From assembly GCA_012934845.2 (NCBI GenBank), contig WNNJ02001570.1:62001-126000 (forward strand): a stretch of 64,000 nt of DNA, written 5' to 3'. The notes beneath the pieces were generated by a model. It searched no databases and was not told the DNA's origin. It was given only the letters and a program-made list of their open reading frames with translations. The position numbers and the translations under genes were made by a program. The stretch is from Pomphorhynchus laevis. Lineage: Eukaryota > Acanthocephala > Palaeacanthocephala > Echinorhynchida > Pomphorhynchidae. Below are positions 1 through 9,663 of this stretch, one piece after another. The first letter of the stretch is position 1. Each line of letters begins with the position of its first letter.

Positions 1-1080
1 CAAAAGCAAATCAAATGGTTGGGATGATTCTTTATGTATGTGACTGCTATACATACGCGCTGTAAACCTATAAATTGCATGCAACGTGACGATGGGAAAT
101 TCATAACTGATTCTTTGCAGATATCAAATATGTTTGGAAATCATTTCCATTCCTTGAATTTTGACCATAAGGATGTGACAATGGGTGATCCGTGTACATT
201 CGAATCGCCCGGAGATGACACCAGAGACCTCTTCCCATGTGATGATGTTCTCCAAGAGCTTCGGAAACTTAAATGCAAAGCAGGTGCGGGTCCAGATGGC
301 TTACCGCCCGTATATCTGCGCAACATCGCTGACATAATATGTCATCCGCTTTACAATATTTTCTCTGCGTCTGTTGCTTTTGGCGTTGTTCCTTCTGATT
401 GGCAGAATTCCATCATTTGTCCTATTTATAAGAAAGGGGATAGTTCGTCCATTGACAATTATAGGCCTATTAGTCTCACTTGCGTGTGTTGTCGTGTGCT
501 AGAGAGATTGATTAAGCGACGAATAATAGAATTTCTAGATAGATTTCAAATTTTGAACCCAGCACAGCATGGCTTCCGAAAAGGTTATTCCACGACTACT
601 AATCTTGTACATGCACGTGAAAATTGGTATCACTATTATGATCAAGGTATACCAGTTGATGTCATTTTCTTTGATTTCTCAAAAGCGTTCGACTCAGTTA
701 ATCACACGCGTCTTATTGAGAAGTTGGAGCACATTCATCTTGATAAGAGGATCATAAACTGGATTCGTGTATTCCTTTCCAACCGACAAAGTGTCGTACG
801 AGTAAGTGAGTCGCTGTCGAGTCAATTTCCAGTGTTGTTAGGTGTTCCACAGGGAAGTGTATTGCGTCCTATCTTATTCAGTCTTTATATCAACGATTTG
901 ATACCAAATATCAGTTCATTCAGTTTATTATATACAGATGATCTTAAGGTTTGGCAACTTATTATTTACGATGTTGATAAACAGCATTTACAAAGCGACG
1001 TCGACGTTATATCCAATTGGTCTAAACGAAATCACTTGAGGATCAAATCAAATCAGCTAACTGAGTCTACGTATTTAATA
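1..1080 (+). mobile_element. CR1-like LINE fragment (reverse transcriptase)
   Basis: Partial ORF2 of a CR1/Jockey-group non-LTR retrotransposon, open from 34 to 1083. It carries the usual RT landmarks: GPDGLPP, NYRPISLTC, FFDFSKAFDSVNH (motif A), GVPQGSVL (motif B) and a catalytic box reading YTDD instead of YADD. The endonuclease lies off the window to the left, and the frame ends after LRIKSNQ, so the thumb and C-terminus are missing. The protein is closest in this window to the ORF2 at 44133-46889. The 3' break coincides with the start of AT-rich DNA leading into the Penelope-like element, so a later insertion probably removed the end. Confidence 0.85.
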
Positions 1081-1260
1081 TAATTATAAACTAAACAAAA
1101 CATAATAATGCTAAATCAAAAAGTAATAATTAAATAATAAAATTAATAATTGTTTTTAGATTTTCTATAATTTAAATCAAGTTAAAAAAAAAATTGAAAT
1201 TTAAAATAAACGTCATTTTTATGAATTGACTAATAAATAACAGACGTTGTATCAGAATAA

Positions 1261-1366
1261 GAATTAGAGGTCATCAGGAGGAACTGCTATGCTATCAGGT
1301 TTCGGCCCCTAACTCCTCTACCCAACATAGCAGCGGGGCCAAATACATGCTAATGATGTATTTCCT
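1261..1366 (-). other. Structured block downstream of the Penelope RT
   Basis: GC-richer island in very AT-rich DNA. GAATTAGAGG (1261-1270) and CCCCTAACTC (1306-1315) form a 10-bp stem that is complete only in the minus-strand RNA, where two positions become G-U pairs. Between the arms the minus strand reads GAAA and CTGATGA, which resemble hammerhead core motifs. Further arms are GGGGCC/GGCCCC, CATAGCAG/CTGCTATG, and AAATACAT/ATGTATTT around a 7-nt loop. Likely part of the Penelope 3' region; function unknown. Confidence 0.4.
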
Positions 1367-1557
1367 CTGATAAAACTATCTAGTATCTTATTCTAATACA
1401 AAGTATATTATGAGTTTAAATATATTATGAGCTTAAGAGTTTAAATTTATTCTTTATATTATTGTGTTGATTTATATATTTTACTATTTTCTGCTTGATG
1501 TTATTTTTATAGTAACCTAGTTTAAAATATGTATCATACACATATATCATCAATGTA

Positions 1558-3016
1558 TCAAAACATATATTTTATATATTTATATTGTTTAGATTTAGTT
1601 TTTACACAGTTATGAACAAATTCATATTCTATAAAGCTTAAAAACAAGTCAGCTATAATTAGGCTACTATTACCACCCATTGGAACACCTTTTACTTGTC
1701 TAAATATAGATGTCCCTACTTTTAAATAATTTTGATTTATCAAAATATTTAAGGATTCTATTAATTCAATTTTATCCATATATTTATATTTACTTGATGG
1801 TTTAATTTTTGTTAGATAGGCGTTATAATTATTATAACATATATATGTATATCTTTTTCCGAATATAAGATTAATTAATTTTACTAACGCTTCTTTAATA
1901 TCTACTAAATCTAGATTTGTATAAAGCGTACTAAAATCGTATGTATTTATATTTTGAAAATTTATTCCTTTTGTCTGTTCTAAAAATTCTTTTGTAGAAT
2001 TAATACTGAAATAGTGTTTTATACCAGTATTAATTTCGATTACCTTGCAATATTTTTTAAAGTGTGCTTTAATTACTTTAAGTATTTTATTCATATAGAC
2101 AGAAAGTGGTTTTAATGTACATTTAAACGCACTACATATGAACCTAGGTTTTATTGGATTTTTATGTAATTTTGGATTCCAATATAATATAGGTATAGTT
2201 TTATTATCTGATTCAACCTTTATACCCTTTTTATCCATTATAGAACAGTGACTTGTAATAATTGTTTCTAAACTCAACTCACTACGTTCATATGTTGGAT
2301 TTACATTTAAATCATTAGAATTAACCTCTTTCATTAGTATATCATAATAAAGCTTTTTGCATATGAAGACAAAGTTATTACTAGCTTTATCAATAGTTGT
2401 TATTATATAGTTATCCTTTAATTTAGTAAGTTCTTTATACATATCTTTATTAATTTTATCTTTCCTTTTATAATTGTTTGTTATTTTCATTTTATTTTTA
2501 ATTTTATCAAATATATAATCTTTCCAAATTTTTATCTTAGATATATTCGAGCTTTCACTATTAATCAGCTTACTAAAGTAATCATTTAAGTTATTATATA
2601 ACGAACTGTATATTTTATTTTTGTCGTTGTTGTTATTTAATCTATATTTATACCCTTTTGATAGCAGCTTTCTTAATTCACAATTTTCAATTAATTCTAG
2701 ATTATGGGTACATATATGTTCATTTATTTTATCAAAACTAAGACTTTTACAATTGCATTCTGTTTCCATTATGTTTCTAATATTATCGTTACATATTGAT
2801 TTTAATTCTTTATTATAATTACAAATTTTTCGTCCTAATGGTGGTAGGAGTTTATACCTTATTTTAGGAATATATTTACTTAAATCTGACTCTATTATTT
2901 CTTTACTTTTAGAATTATTTAAAATTCCGGCTGTATTTATGTTATCTATACATTTATTAATGACGTTTATGGTTAATGTACATTTTCTATTGTTATTATT
3001 AACATTTATTGTATGA
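1558..3016 (-). pseudogene. Penelope-type reverse transcriptase (broken)
   Basis: RT body of the Penelope-like element. Visible landmarks are KYIPKIRYKLLPPLGR, the CNC pair, HICTHNLELI with LRKLLSKGYKYR, PKLHKNPIKPR, YDFSTLYTNL (motif A), and QVKGVPMGGNSS followed by IADLFL (motif B). The frame stops at a TGA at 1558-1560. The next in-frame codons read YIDD, the catalytic box, then TGA at 1534-1536 and TAA at 1522-1524. A short piece in another frame just beyond (KLGYYKNNIKQKIVK) resembles the helical C-terminus of Penelope RTs, so the palm end and thumb seem deleted in this copy. The reading frame runs straight into the 11-bp target duplication at 3006-3016. Product inactive as it stands. 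Confidence 0.8.
3006..3016. repeat. Target-site duplication, left copy
   Basis: TTATTGTATGA here is repeated exactly at 5141-5151. The pair brackets the RLE element 3017-5140, and the right copy follows its A-run. The Penelope reading frame is continuous up to the left copy. Confidence 0.85.
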
Positions 3017-3017
3017 A

Positions 3018-5054
3018 AAGAGCAACGGTGGTATCCGACCAATAGGCGTGTGTGACACCGTCAGGAGAATAATTTCGAAAACAATTTTGGTACTCGTCAA
3101 AGAAGATATACAAGCCGTCGCTGGAAATCTTCAAACCGCGGCCGGACAACGGAGCGGTGCCGAACATGCTGTGCACAAACTGCGATCGCTGTACCGAGCA
3201 AACACCGACGCGTGTCTTGTTTCCATCGATACCTCAAATGCATTCAATTCTGTCAATAGGCAAGCCGCTCTCCATAACCTTAAATTTACATGCCCATCTT
3301 TGTCGTGCGTTATACATAATCTGTACCAGAAGCCTTCAGTCTTAGCACTCGGTAGCGATAACTTGCTTTCCGAGGAGGGTTTTACGCAGGGCGACCCATT
3401 CGCAATGCCATGCTTTTCCCTAGCCTCTGTACCGCTAATAGACAAAATTCGACGGACCGTCCAAGGTGTGCATCAAGTTTGGTTTGCCGACGACGCGAAT
3501 TTTGTTGGTTGCCCAAGCAAAATCAAAGAAGTATGGAAAGTTCTTTCAACAGACGGTCCAAAGTACGGTTATTTCGTCAACCCGAGCGAGTCGCAAATAC
3601 TATCGCACCATCGCCTACATGCTGACTAGCTACCGTCACCAGACATAAAGATATTTTATGACGGAATGAGGGTGCTTGGAACTGCAGTCGGTACACGCGA
3701 ATATGAAGCAGCGGAACTCAGCCAACGTGTGGATGCATGGTCAACATTACTAAGTCGTCTAGGCGAGGTCCCAAAAATCGACCCACACGTAGCCTATGCA
3801 GGATTAACACACGCCATACAAGCAAAGTGAATTTATACCACAAGAACAATAAAGTGCGACAATGCTCTTTTAAATGGTATATCCGAGCAGTTGAATAAAG
3901 AGCTCATGAGCATCATAAAAGGATTGCCAATCGAAAATGGATGGGAAACCATCGTGACATCCCCTCTAGGTATAAGCGGTCTAGGAGTTCACGACCCCTT
4001 CCTAACCGCTCGTTCAAACTACGACCTCTCACAATCAATTAGCAACACCTACGAGTTGGGAATTACCGGACAGGCTTTGCGCGACATACAATCAAAACAA
4101 ATTAAACAGCAAGCGACATGTCGTGATAAAATACAAAACAAACGGTTGTCAGATGCCCTTCTCAAAATGGATATAGTTGCCCAGACCGCAACCAAACATG
4201 CTCTAAGAAAAGGCGCATCATCGTGGCTATGCGCCCTGCCCTTAAAAACTGAAAAATTCTACTTGTCTCCAAGGGAGTTCAGAGACGCCATCTCAGCACG
4301 CTATGGACAAACCCCGTTAGACCTGATCGGCAGAGCATGCCCATGTGGCGAACAACTGTCGCTGGGGCACGGACTTTCATGTCCAAAAGGTGGATTGCCA
4401 TCTATTCGGCATGACTCCGTTCAGGACGAAATTGCCAGGGAATTGGCATCAATCGGTCGTGACGTTGATGTTGAACCAATGCTGCAACCTGTTCCAGACA
4501 ACTTACATCTCGACACGGCAACAACATGTCGTGATTATGGTGCCCGACTTGATATATCCTGCCTAGGCTTAGGAAACGAGCGATTCGAGCGGACGTTCTT
4601 CGACGTCAACGTATTTAATATTTTTGCTCAGTCGTACGTCAGCCGGCCAGTCGATCCAGCATTTGACTACAATGTGTCGCGAAAAAATGACAAATATCTA
4701 GAAAAGGTGACGAAAGTAGAGCACGGTAAATTCATTCCGCTGATATTTTCTTCGTCAGGTGGTATGGGAAAGGAGTCGCAAGCCTTGATAAAGCGGATAG
4801 CAACGGCAAAAGCGCAAAGGGGTATTATTGAATACGCGCATGCCGTGACACACTTAAAGTGTCGCATCTCATTCATAATAGCCCGATCGGCCTCCGCATG
4901 CCTCACAAGCGCGCGATCACAATCAAAAATCAAACAATTCGCGAACCAAAGCGCCCGAACAGCCGTGGATACTTGTGGTGAACTCGGTAAAACAATCAGA
5001 TGGTGCGACGAAGAAGGTGGCGAACTTTGCCAATTGCAACAATTGTATATATAA
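3018..5054 (+). pseudogene. RT plus restriction-like endonuclease, two nonsense changes
   Basis: A single reading frame of about 679 codons, open except for TAG at 3627-3629 and TGA at 3828-3830. By comparison with sister elements these look like CAG to TAG and TGG to TGA transitions. RT landmarks: GGIRPIG, VSIDTSNAFNSVNR (motif A), EGFTQGDPFAMP (motif B), WFADDANFVG (motif C). The C-terminal third has CPCGEQLSLGHGLSCPKGG, a Cys/His cluster, then RHDSVQDE, ARLDIS and FFDVNVF, the landmarks of a PD-(D/E)xK-like endonuclease that would nick the target. The stop follows LCQLQQLYI. Very lightly damaged, hence recent. Confidence 0.85.
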
Positions 5055-5081
5055 ACAAATGATCGCTCAATCGTCTAGTGG

Positions 5082-5094
5082 GCCCATTTGCGGG
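5082..5094 (+). other. Conserved RLE 3' motif GCCCATTTGCGGG
   Basis: Found 28 to 66 nt after the stop codons of RLE elements at 5082-5094(+), and on the minus strand at 47026-47038, 49477-49489 and 54063-54075. Surrounding 3' UTR sequence differs between subfamilies while these 13 bases do not. CCC and GGG can pair around ATTTGC. A candidate signal by which the RT recognises its RNA. Confidence 0.75.
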
Positions 5095-5140
5095 AACCCC
5101 TTTTTTGTAAATTTATTAAATAAATTTATTATTAAAAAAA

Positions 5141-5151
5141 TTATTGTATGA
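5141..5151. repeat. Target-site duplication, right copy
   Basis: Exact partner of 3006-3016, directly after the A-run of the RLE element. Confidence 0.85.
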
Positions 5152-5164
5152 TTATAGTATTTTG

Positions 5165-5245
5165 TATTAACTGTCTATTATATAACTATTATATAACTGT
5201 CTATTATATAACTGTCTAGTATTTTGTATAACTGTATATTATACA
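5165..5245. repeat. AT-rich tandem repeat CTGTCTATTATATAA
   Basis: Imperfect repeats of a CTGTCTATTATATAA-type unit within the Penelope linker region. They introduce stops in every minus-strand frame, so this part of the element is not coding in this copy. Confidence 0.6.
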
Positions 5246-5299
5246 ACTTAGCCTATCATAGTCGTTAAATAATTTTTGATTTATTGAACAAATGATATA

Positions 5300-5672
5300 T
5301 TAAGAAAAACTTCTTATATTTACATAAAGATATTTTAGCTTATTATCGCTTAAAAGTTGTTTCAATATTTCTAATTGTTCATTTATATACATATCTTTTT
5401 TAATATTTTTAACTCTATTTTTCCTATTCCTTTTGTCACCATGACTTCTTGGTTTACGTTTAACCGGATTATTATAATATAGTTGTTTATTATGGATTAT
5501 ACTATTTCTGCCAATTCCTTGTACCACGTCATTCAATCCTAATGTGTACATGGAATTAAGCGTTTTAATCCAAAAATCTCATTTTTCTAATAGTTTTTGA
5601 TTTAATATTGATATATTTTCTTCGATAATATGTTCTAAAATTAGTAATTTACAGTTTTTAATATCATAAAAA
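5300..5672 (-). pseudogene. GIY-YIG endonuclease end and basic linker of the Penelope element
   Basis: Reading through one in-frame TGA (5579-5581), this segment gives LLILEHIIEENISILNQ, then DFWIKTLNSMYTLGLND, which matches the typical end of Penelope GIY-YIG endonucleases (E..FWI..L...P.GLN; family knowledge). A strongly basic stretch follows (KRKPRSHGDKRNRKNR), a likely nuclear or nucleic-acid-binding linker. The frame closes with TAA at 5300-5302. It lies upstream of the RT in element orientation, which supports the permuted Naiad-type order. The GIY and YIG strands themselves are missing, lost at the Fam1 junction. The assignment rests on one motif, so it is moderately sure. Confidence 0.55.
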
Positions 5673-8600
5673 AAGGATTTATTTTAACGTGGCAAATGCG
5701 TGCCAGCGCACGCTTACATGACCACAACAAAACAAGACTGTGAATCAGGTGTCGAGAAGGTGTGAACGGAGGAGGTGTTTGAATGTGATAAAGGAGGGAG
5801 CGCGGCGGACGTCGAGAGGGAGTTGATTCCAGGCGAGTGAGGCGGCGACGAGGAAGGATCGGAGACCGTAGTTGTTGGAGTAATTAGGAACGTGGAGTAA
5901 GAGGGTATGACAGGAACGAAGCGATAGCGAGGTGGGGCGAGTATCGTCTAAGAAAGGAAGGTTGATGAACGATGGGGAGCCGACAGCGATGAGACGAAAA
6001 GTAACGAGAAGGCGGAGTTTGATGCGGATGTGGATGGTGGGCCAGGAGAGTTGGGCAAAATATGTGGATGTGTGGTCGAAGCGACGGAGACGAAAGAGCA
6101 CTCGAACGGCGGTGTTGATTATTCGTTGTAGGGGTAGGATGATGGATTTTGGAGAATTGGCGAAAAGGCTAAGGCAGTAATCGATTTTAGGGAAAAGAAG
6201 CGATGAAAGAAGAGACATACAAGAACGGAAGTCGATAAGGGGGCGGATACGGCGGATGTCACGGAGAATTAAGTTAGACGAGCGGACCTTGTCACGGACG
6301 AAGGGTTTAAGGGAAAGGTGATCATCGAAATGGAAGCCTAAGAAAGTGAGATTGTGGACTATGGGGATGATCGATGAGGCAAAAGATACAATGGGAGGAG
6401 ATATGTTTGGTTTACGGGGAAGGATCCACATTATTTTGGACTTTTCGGGGTTTAGAACGAGATGGAGATTGGAGAGACGTTTGTAGATAGAAGAAAGACA
6501 GTTGGAGGCAGAAATGCCGATATCGTGTATGCGATGTGCGGGTGCATGAGCATAGATTAGAATGTCATCGGCGTATTGCATGACCTTAAAGGAGTAAGGT
6601 TTGATAAACGGAGAGAGATCGCCAAGCAAAAGAGAGAAAAGCAGGGGACCTAGGACTGAACCTTGTGGGACCCCGCAAAAAATAGGGATGGGAGGGGAGG
6701 ATGATGAATTAGAACAGACGCGAAAGGAACGGTCGGATAGATATGAGGCGAACCATGCTACGGAGGAGGAAGAAAAGCCGTAATCATAACGAAGGCGAGA
6801 AAGGAGGACGGAGTGGTCGACAATGTCGAATGCGGAGGAGAGGTCGAGGGAGATGAGAACACTATATAGAGCCTTGTCTCGAGAAATGAGTAAGTCGTTG
6901 TACACTTTTATGCATGCGATTTCTGTCGAGTGATTAGAGCGGAAAGCGGATTGGAAAGGAGGGTACAGATTGGATGAGGAGAGATAAGCGTTGATTTGTA
7001 TTAAGATGAGGCGTTCTAAGAGCTTTGAAAGAGTAGGGAGTAGTGAAATGGGGCGATAGCTAGAAGGAAGGGAGGGGTCGAGCGATTGTTTCTTAAGGAG
7101 GGGACGAACGATTGCGGATTTCCAGTGTGAAGGGAAGATACGACTGCGGATGGACGAGTTAAACAAGGTTGTGAGAAATGGGGATATCGATGAGCATATA
7201 GATTTTAATATGTGGGTAGGCAGGGGATCGGCAGGTGAGGTTTTGTTGGGCAAGGACATGAGGACAGATGATACTTCTGTAGGTGAGACAGGGAGAAGAT
7301 GAAAGAGTTCCGGAAGGATGAGAGTAGACTGGGCAGAGTGGGATAGGATGGAGACCGGGGTGTGAGAGAGCAGCGTGGATACTTTAGTCTGGAGAAATGA
7401 CGAATAATCATTAGCATTGATGTTGCACGGCGTAGAGGAACGAGCCAGGATTGAGTTAAAAGTATGCCAGAGAGTCTTAGAGTTGAATGAAGTGATGATT
7501 TTATGCTGCCAGAAGGAGTTGCATTTGGTACGTAGTAGGTTGAGATGAGACCGGCGAAGAGCAAGATAGGAATCACGGAAAGACGGAGTGATCGAGCGGA
7601 AATCGCGTCTGAGAGAGCGGTGATAGACTCGAAAAGCATGGCGGAGTCGACGCTTTGAGAGTAGGCATTGGATGTCAAACCATGGGGCACGGTGCAAGCG
7701 ACGGTGTGGGTGAGACTTGAAGGGCAAGAGAATATCGAGAGTGGATGTGAGTTCAGAGTCGAAAAGAAAGGCGAGATCGTGAGGAGATGAATATGTTATT
7801 GTGGGTAATGATAGAGACGATTTGAGTAAGGCAGAGCGGAGAAGGGAGAGGTCAAGATTTCTCCAAGGGCGACGTAGGATTGTAGGTGTGTGAGGAGGGG
7901 TGTGGTTGCGAGTGAGATCAAGGGTGATAAGAAAGTGATCGGATAGACCAGGATCAGAGATGGACAGTGAGGTGTAGGCAGCAAAATGATCGGGGACAGC
8001 GATGATGTCGAGTGCCCCACCAAGTATATGTGTGGGGGCAGTGGAGATTAGTTTGTAATTGTAGTTGGATAGAATGTTGATGAAGCGGATGGAATCTGTG
8101 GAAGAGGGGCGGTCTAGGCGGATATTGAAGTCGCCTAGAACGAGTGAAGGGATTGAGGACAAAGAACAATGAGAAAGGAGGTCAGCGAGTTCGGTAAAAA
8201 ATAAGGCTGTAGGAGCTGATGAACCAGGACGGTATACAATGGCGAGATCTAGAGTGATCGGGTTAGAATAACGACAAGTGAGCAATTCAAAAGAGCAAGG
8301 ACTGAAAGGGGGATTGATTTTGCGAAGAGACGCTGGGTGACGCGCGAATGCGACGATGCCGCCATGATTAGAAGATTTAGAAGGGCATGAGCTGAGGGGG
8401 CGGGCGGATTCGACTAGGGAGCAACCGGCAGAGAGCAGACGGCGAATGGAAAGGTCGTCGGAATCTGAGTGCCAGGATTCGGTGAGGCAGAAGAGATCGA
8501 TGGATTGCTTGGTGAATAGGTTGAGGATAAGATCGGATTTATTGAGAATAGATCTAGTGTTGAGGAGACCGAGGCGGAAACCGTGTGCTGTGGCGAAAGA

Positions 8601-9663
8601 GTCTAGTGGAGAAGACACATAGGAGAGATGGAGCGCCATCGAATTTTTGGACGGGTGTGGACAACTTGAAAATTTCCGTCTATGTTTCGGATGGAGAGTG
8701 ATGTTTCGCCGTTTTCCTCGCGACGGCGTTTTTCGATGCGGGCTGAAGAGATTTGAGCGATTTCAGAAGGGGCGCGATCGGGGAAAATTCGAGTGGTTGA
8801 AGATGACATGAGTTTGAATCGTTGAGAGAGGACAGAAGACGCGTGAGAGCGATGCTTGAAAACAATTTTTAGGAGAGGGGGCTGGGAAGGATTAGATTGA
8901 GAAGATTTGTTTAGACGGATGAATGCGACAGGAGAAATGTCCTTGAAAAAGGATGGTTTATCCGCAGGAACAATAGACGAGAGGATGGATCTGAAGGCGG
9001 AAACATCGTGGTCCAGACGTGCTTGTGGAGATAAGGAGTTAGAAGGCGTGATATTAGTAACAATGACGCAACGATCGCGAGAAGCAAAGCGCTTCCGTAA
9101 AGGAGGACGACTGACGTGAGTAGGTGAGATCACGATAGAAGAGCTGTCAGTTGATGATTTGGAGGGATTTGGTTTGACGACGGGAGACATAGAGGATAAT
9201 GATAATAAAGCGGGTGGCAAGCGATGTGAGGAAAGGTTATGAGTGGAAGGATAGTGGAGGTTGGTGGAGGTGATTTTGATTGATGGATGCAAGTTATTGA
9301 GAAACGAGACGGGAAGGACGGGACGTGGGGTGTCGGGGAGTGAAGATGACATGGAATGGGAAGTGTATATGGTGGCAGGGTCGGTGGGTGGAGAAAGGAC
9401 ATTAGAAACGACGGGGGTAGTTTGAGTTGACGTGTTGGATGTTGATATGTGCTTATTGGAAAGGTTGCATATTAGTTTGTTGGCACAAAAACCACATACG
9501 AAGTCTTCTTTAGCCTTATTCTTGTCGCAGGTGATTGTTGTCCAGACGCTGCAGTCGTGTATCGAGCACTGTACTTGCAGTTGTCCATAGTTGGTGATAT
9601 TAGTAACAATGACGCAACGATCGCGAGAAGCAAAGCCCTTCCGTAAAGGAGGACGACTGACGT
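5673..9663 (-). mobile_element. Fam1 L2/CR1-like LINE, copy A
   Basis: Almost complete LINE on the minus strand: ORF1, ORF2 overlapping by 37 nt, and a short 3' UTR with the hairpin at 5698-5713, ATTTGCCAC, AAATAAATC and an oligo-T run at the 3' end. Nearly identical in sequence to the copies at 26145-30684 and 33842-35634, so the family was active recently. The 5' end is odd: a 71-bp internal stretch (9048-9118) is repeated at 9594-9664 with one mismatch, and no clear target duplication is seen. It truncates the Penelope element. Confidence 0.92.
5745..8639 (-). CDS. LINE ORF2: APE endonuclease and reverse transcriptase (intact)
   Basis: A 964-residue uninterrupted ORF2. The N-terminal AP-endonuclease-like domain shows LLNTRS (N27), TESWH (E54), GDFNIR (169-174) and a SDH triad (233-235). 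This is the nuclease that nicks target DNA for target-primed reverse transcription. The RT follows: SSYRPISLLP (about 527), LDLSSAFDIVDH (motif A, about 598), CGVPQGSVLGPLLF (motif B, about 655), and YADD at 689-692. The C-terminal region ends with AWNQLPLDVRRAPS and a short basic tail. Length fits L2/CR1 ORF2. The ATG lies inside ORF1, in its -1 frame. All key residues are present, so it may be competent. It is the reference copy for judging damage in the other Fam1 copies. Confidence 0.95.
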   Translation of the reverse strand: MALHLSYVSSPLDSFATAHGFRLGLLNTRSILNKSDLILNLFTKQSIDLFCLTESWHSDSDDLSIRRLLSAGCSLVESARPLSSCPSKSSNHGGIVAFARHPASLRKINPPFSPCSFELLTCRYSNPITLDLAIVYRPGSSAPTALFFTELADLLSHCSLSSIPSLVLGDFNIRLDRPSSTDSIRFINILSNYNYKLISTAPTHILGGALDIIAVPDHFAAYTSLSISDPGLSDHFLITLDLTRNHTPPHTPTILRRPWRNLDLSLLRSALLKSSLSLPTITYSSPHDLAFLFDSELTSTLDILLPFKSHPHRRLHRAPWFDIQCLLSKRRLRHAFRVYHRSLRRDFRSITPSFRDSYLALRRSHLNLLRTKCNSFWQHKIITSFNSKTLWHTFNSILARSSTPCNINANDYSSFLQTKVSTLLSHTPVSILSHSAQSTLILPELFHLLPVSPTEVSSVLMSLPNKTSPADPLPTHILKSICSSISPFLTTLFNSSIRSRIFPSHWKSAIVRPLLKKQSLDPSLPSSYRPISLLPTLSKLLERLILIQINAYLSSSNLYPPFQSAFRSNHSTEIACIKVYNDLLISRDKALYSVLISLDLSSAFDIVDHSVLLSRLRYDYGFSSSSVAWFASYLSDRSFRVCSNSSSSPPIPIFCGVPQGSVLGPLLFSLLLGDLSPFIKPYSFKVMQYADDILIYAHAPAHRIHDIGISASNCLSSIYKRLSNLHLVLNPEKSKIMWILPRKPNISPPIVSFASSIIPIVHNLTFLGFHFDDHLSLKPFVRDKVRSSNLILRDIRRIRPLIDFRSCMSLLSSLLFPKIDYCLSLFANSPKSIILPLQRIINTAVRVLFRLRRFDHTSTYFAQLSWPTIHIRIKLRLLVTFRLIAVGSPSFINLPFLDDTRPTSLSLRSCHTLLLHVPNYSNNYGLRSFLVAASLAWNQLPLDVRRAPSFITFKHLLRSHLLDT

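Larger units (their letters stand above)
3017..5140 (+). mobile_element. RLE-type non-LTR retrotransposon, 5'-truncated
   Basis: A 2.1-kb 5'-truncated element on the plus strand inserted into the Penelope element, with perfect 11-bp target duplications on both sides and a 3' end in ATTAAAAAAA. It starts within the RT just before the conserved GGIRPIG segment. The 3' UTR carries GCCCATTTGCGGG (5082-5094), also present near the 3' ends of three RLE elements in the 47-54 kb stack. Opposite orientation to its host element. Confidence 0.9.
1261..5672 (-). mobile_element. Naiad-like Penelope element, interrupted
   Basis: A Penelope-like retroelement on the minus strand, much more AT-rich than its neighbours. 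Reading 5' to 3' it holds the end of a GIY-YIG-type endonuclease region (5672-5541), a Lys/Arg-rich linker, a CxC segment (CNC) and a Penelope-type RT ending near 1540. An endonuclease upstream of RT joined by a CxC segment is the permuted order described for Naiad/Chlamys elements (established family knowledge). It is split by the RLE element at 3017-5140. Its 5' part is cut off where the Fam1 copy begins at 5673. The left limit is uncertain: a structured block at 1261-1366 and AT-rich DNA down to about 1084 may also belong to it. Confidence 0.7.

Noticed and set aside
1261-1320. A canonical hammerhead ribozyme
   Set aside because: The order of the core pieces and two extra bases beside GAAA do not fit any of the three standard permutations read linearly.
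1534-1560. UGA codons around YIDD as selenocysteine codons
   Set aside because: A TAA and an apparent deletion follow at once, the UGAs lie where Arg is expected, and I could not see a SECIS core downstream by eye. Kept only as a question in the findings.
5932-7690. Long open frames antisense to Fam1 ORF2, repeated in several copies (for example 6601-6783, 27084-27266, 34511-34693)
   Set aside because: They recur only because the Fam1 copies are nearly identical; they are out-of-frame shadows of ORF2 with low-complexity Arg/Lys/Glu content and no motif.
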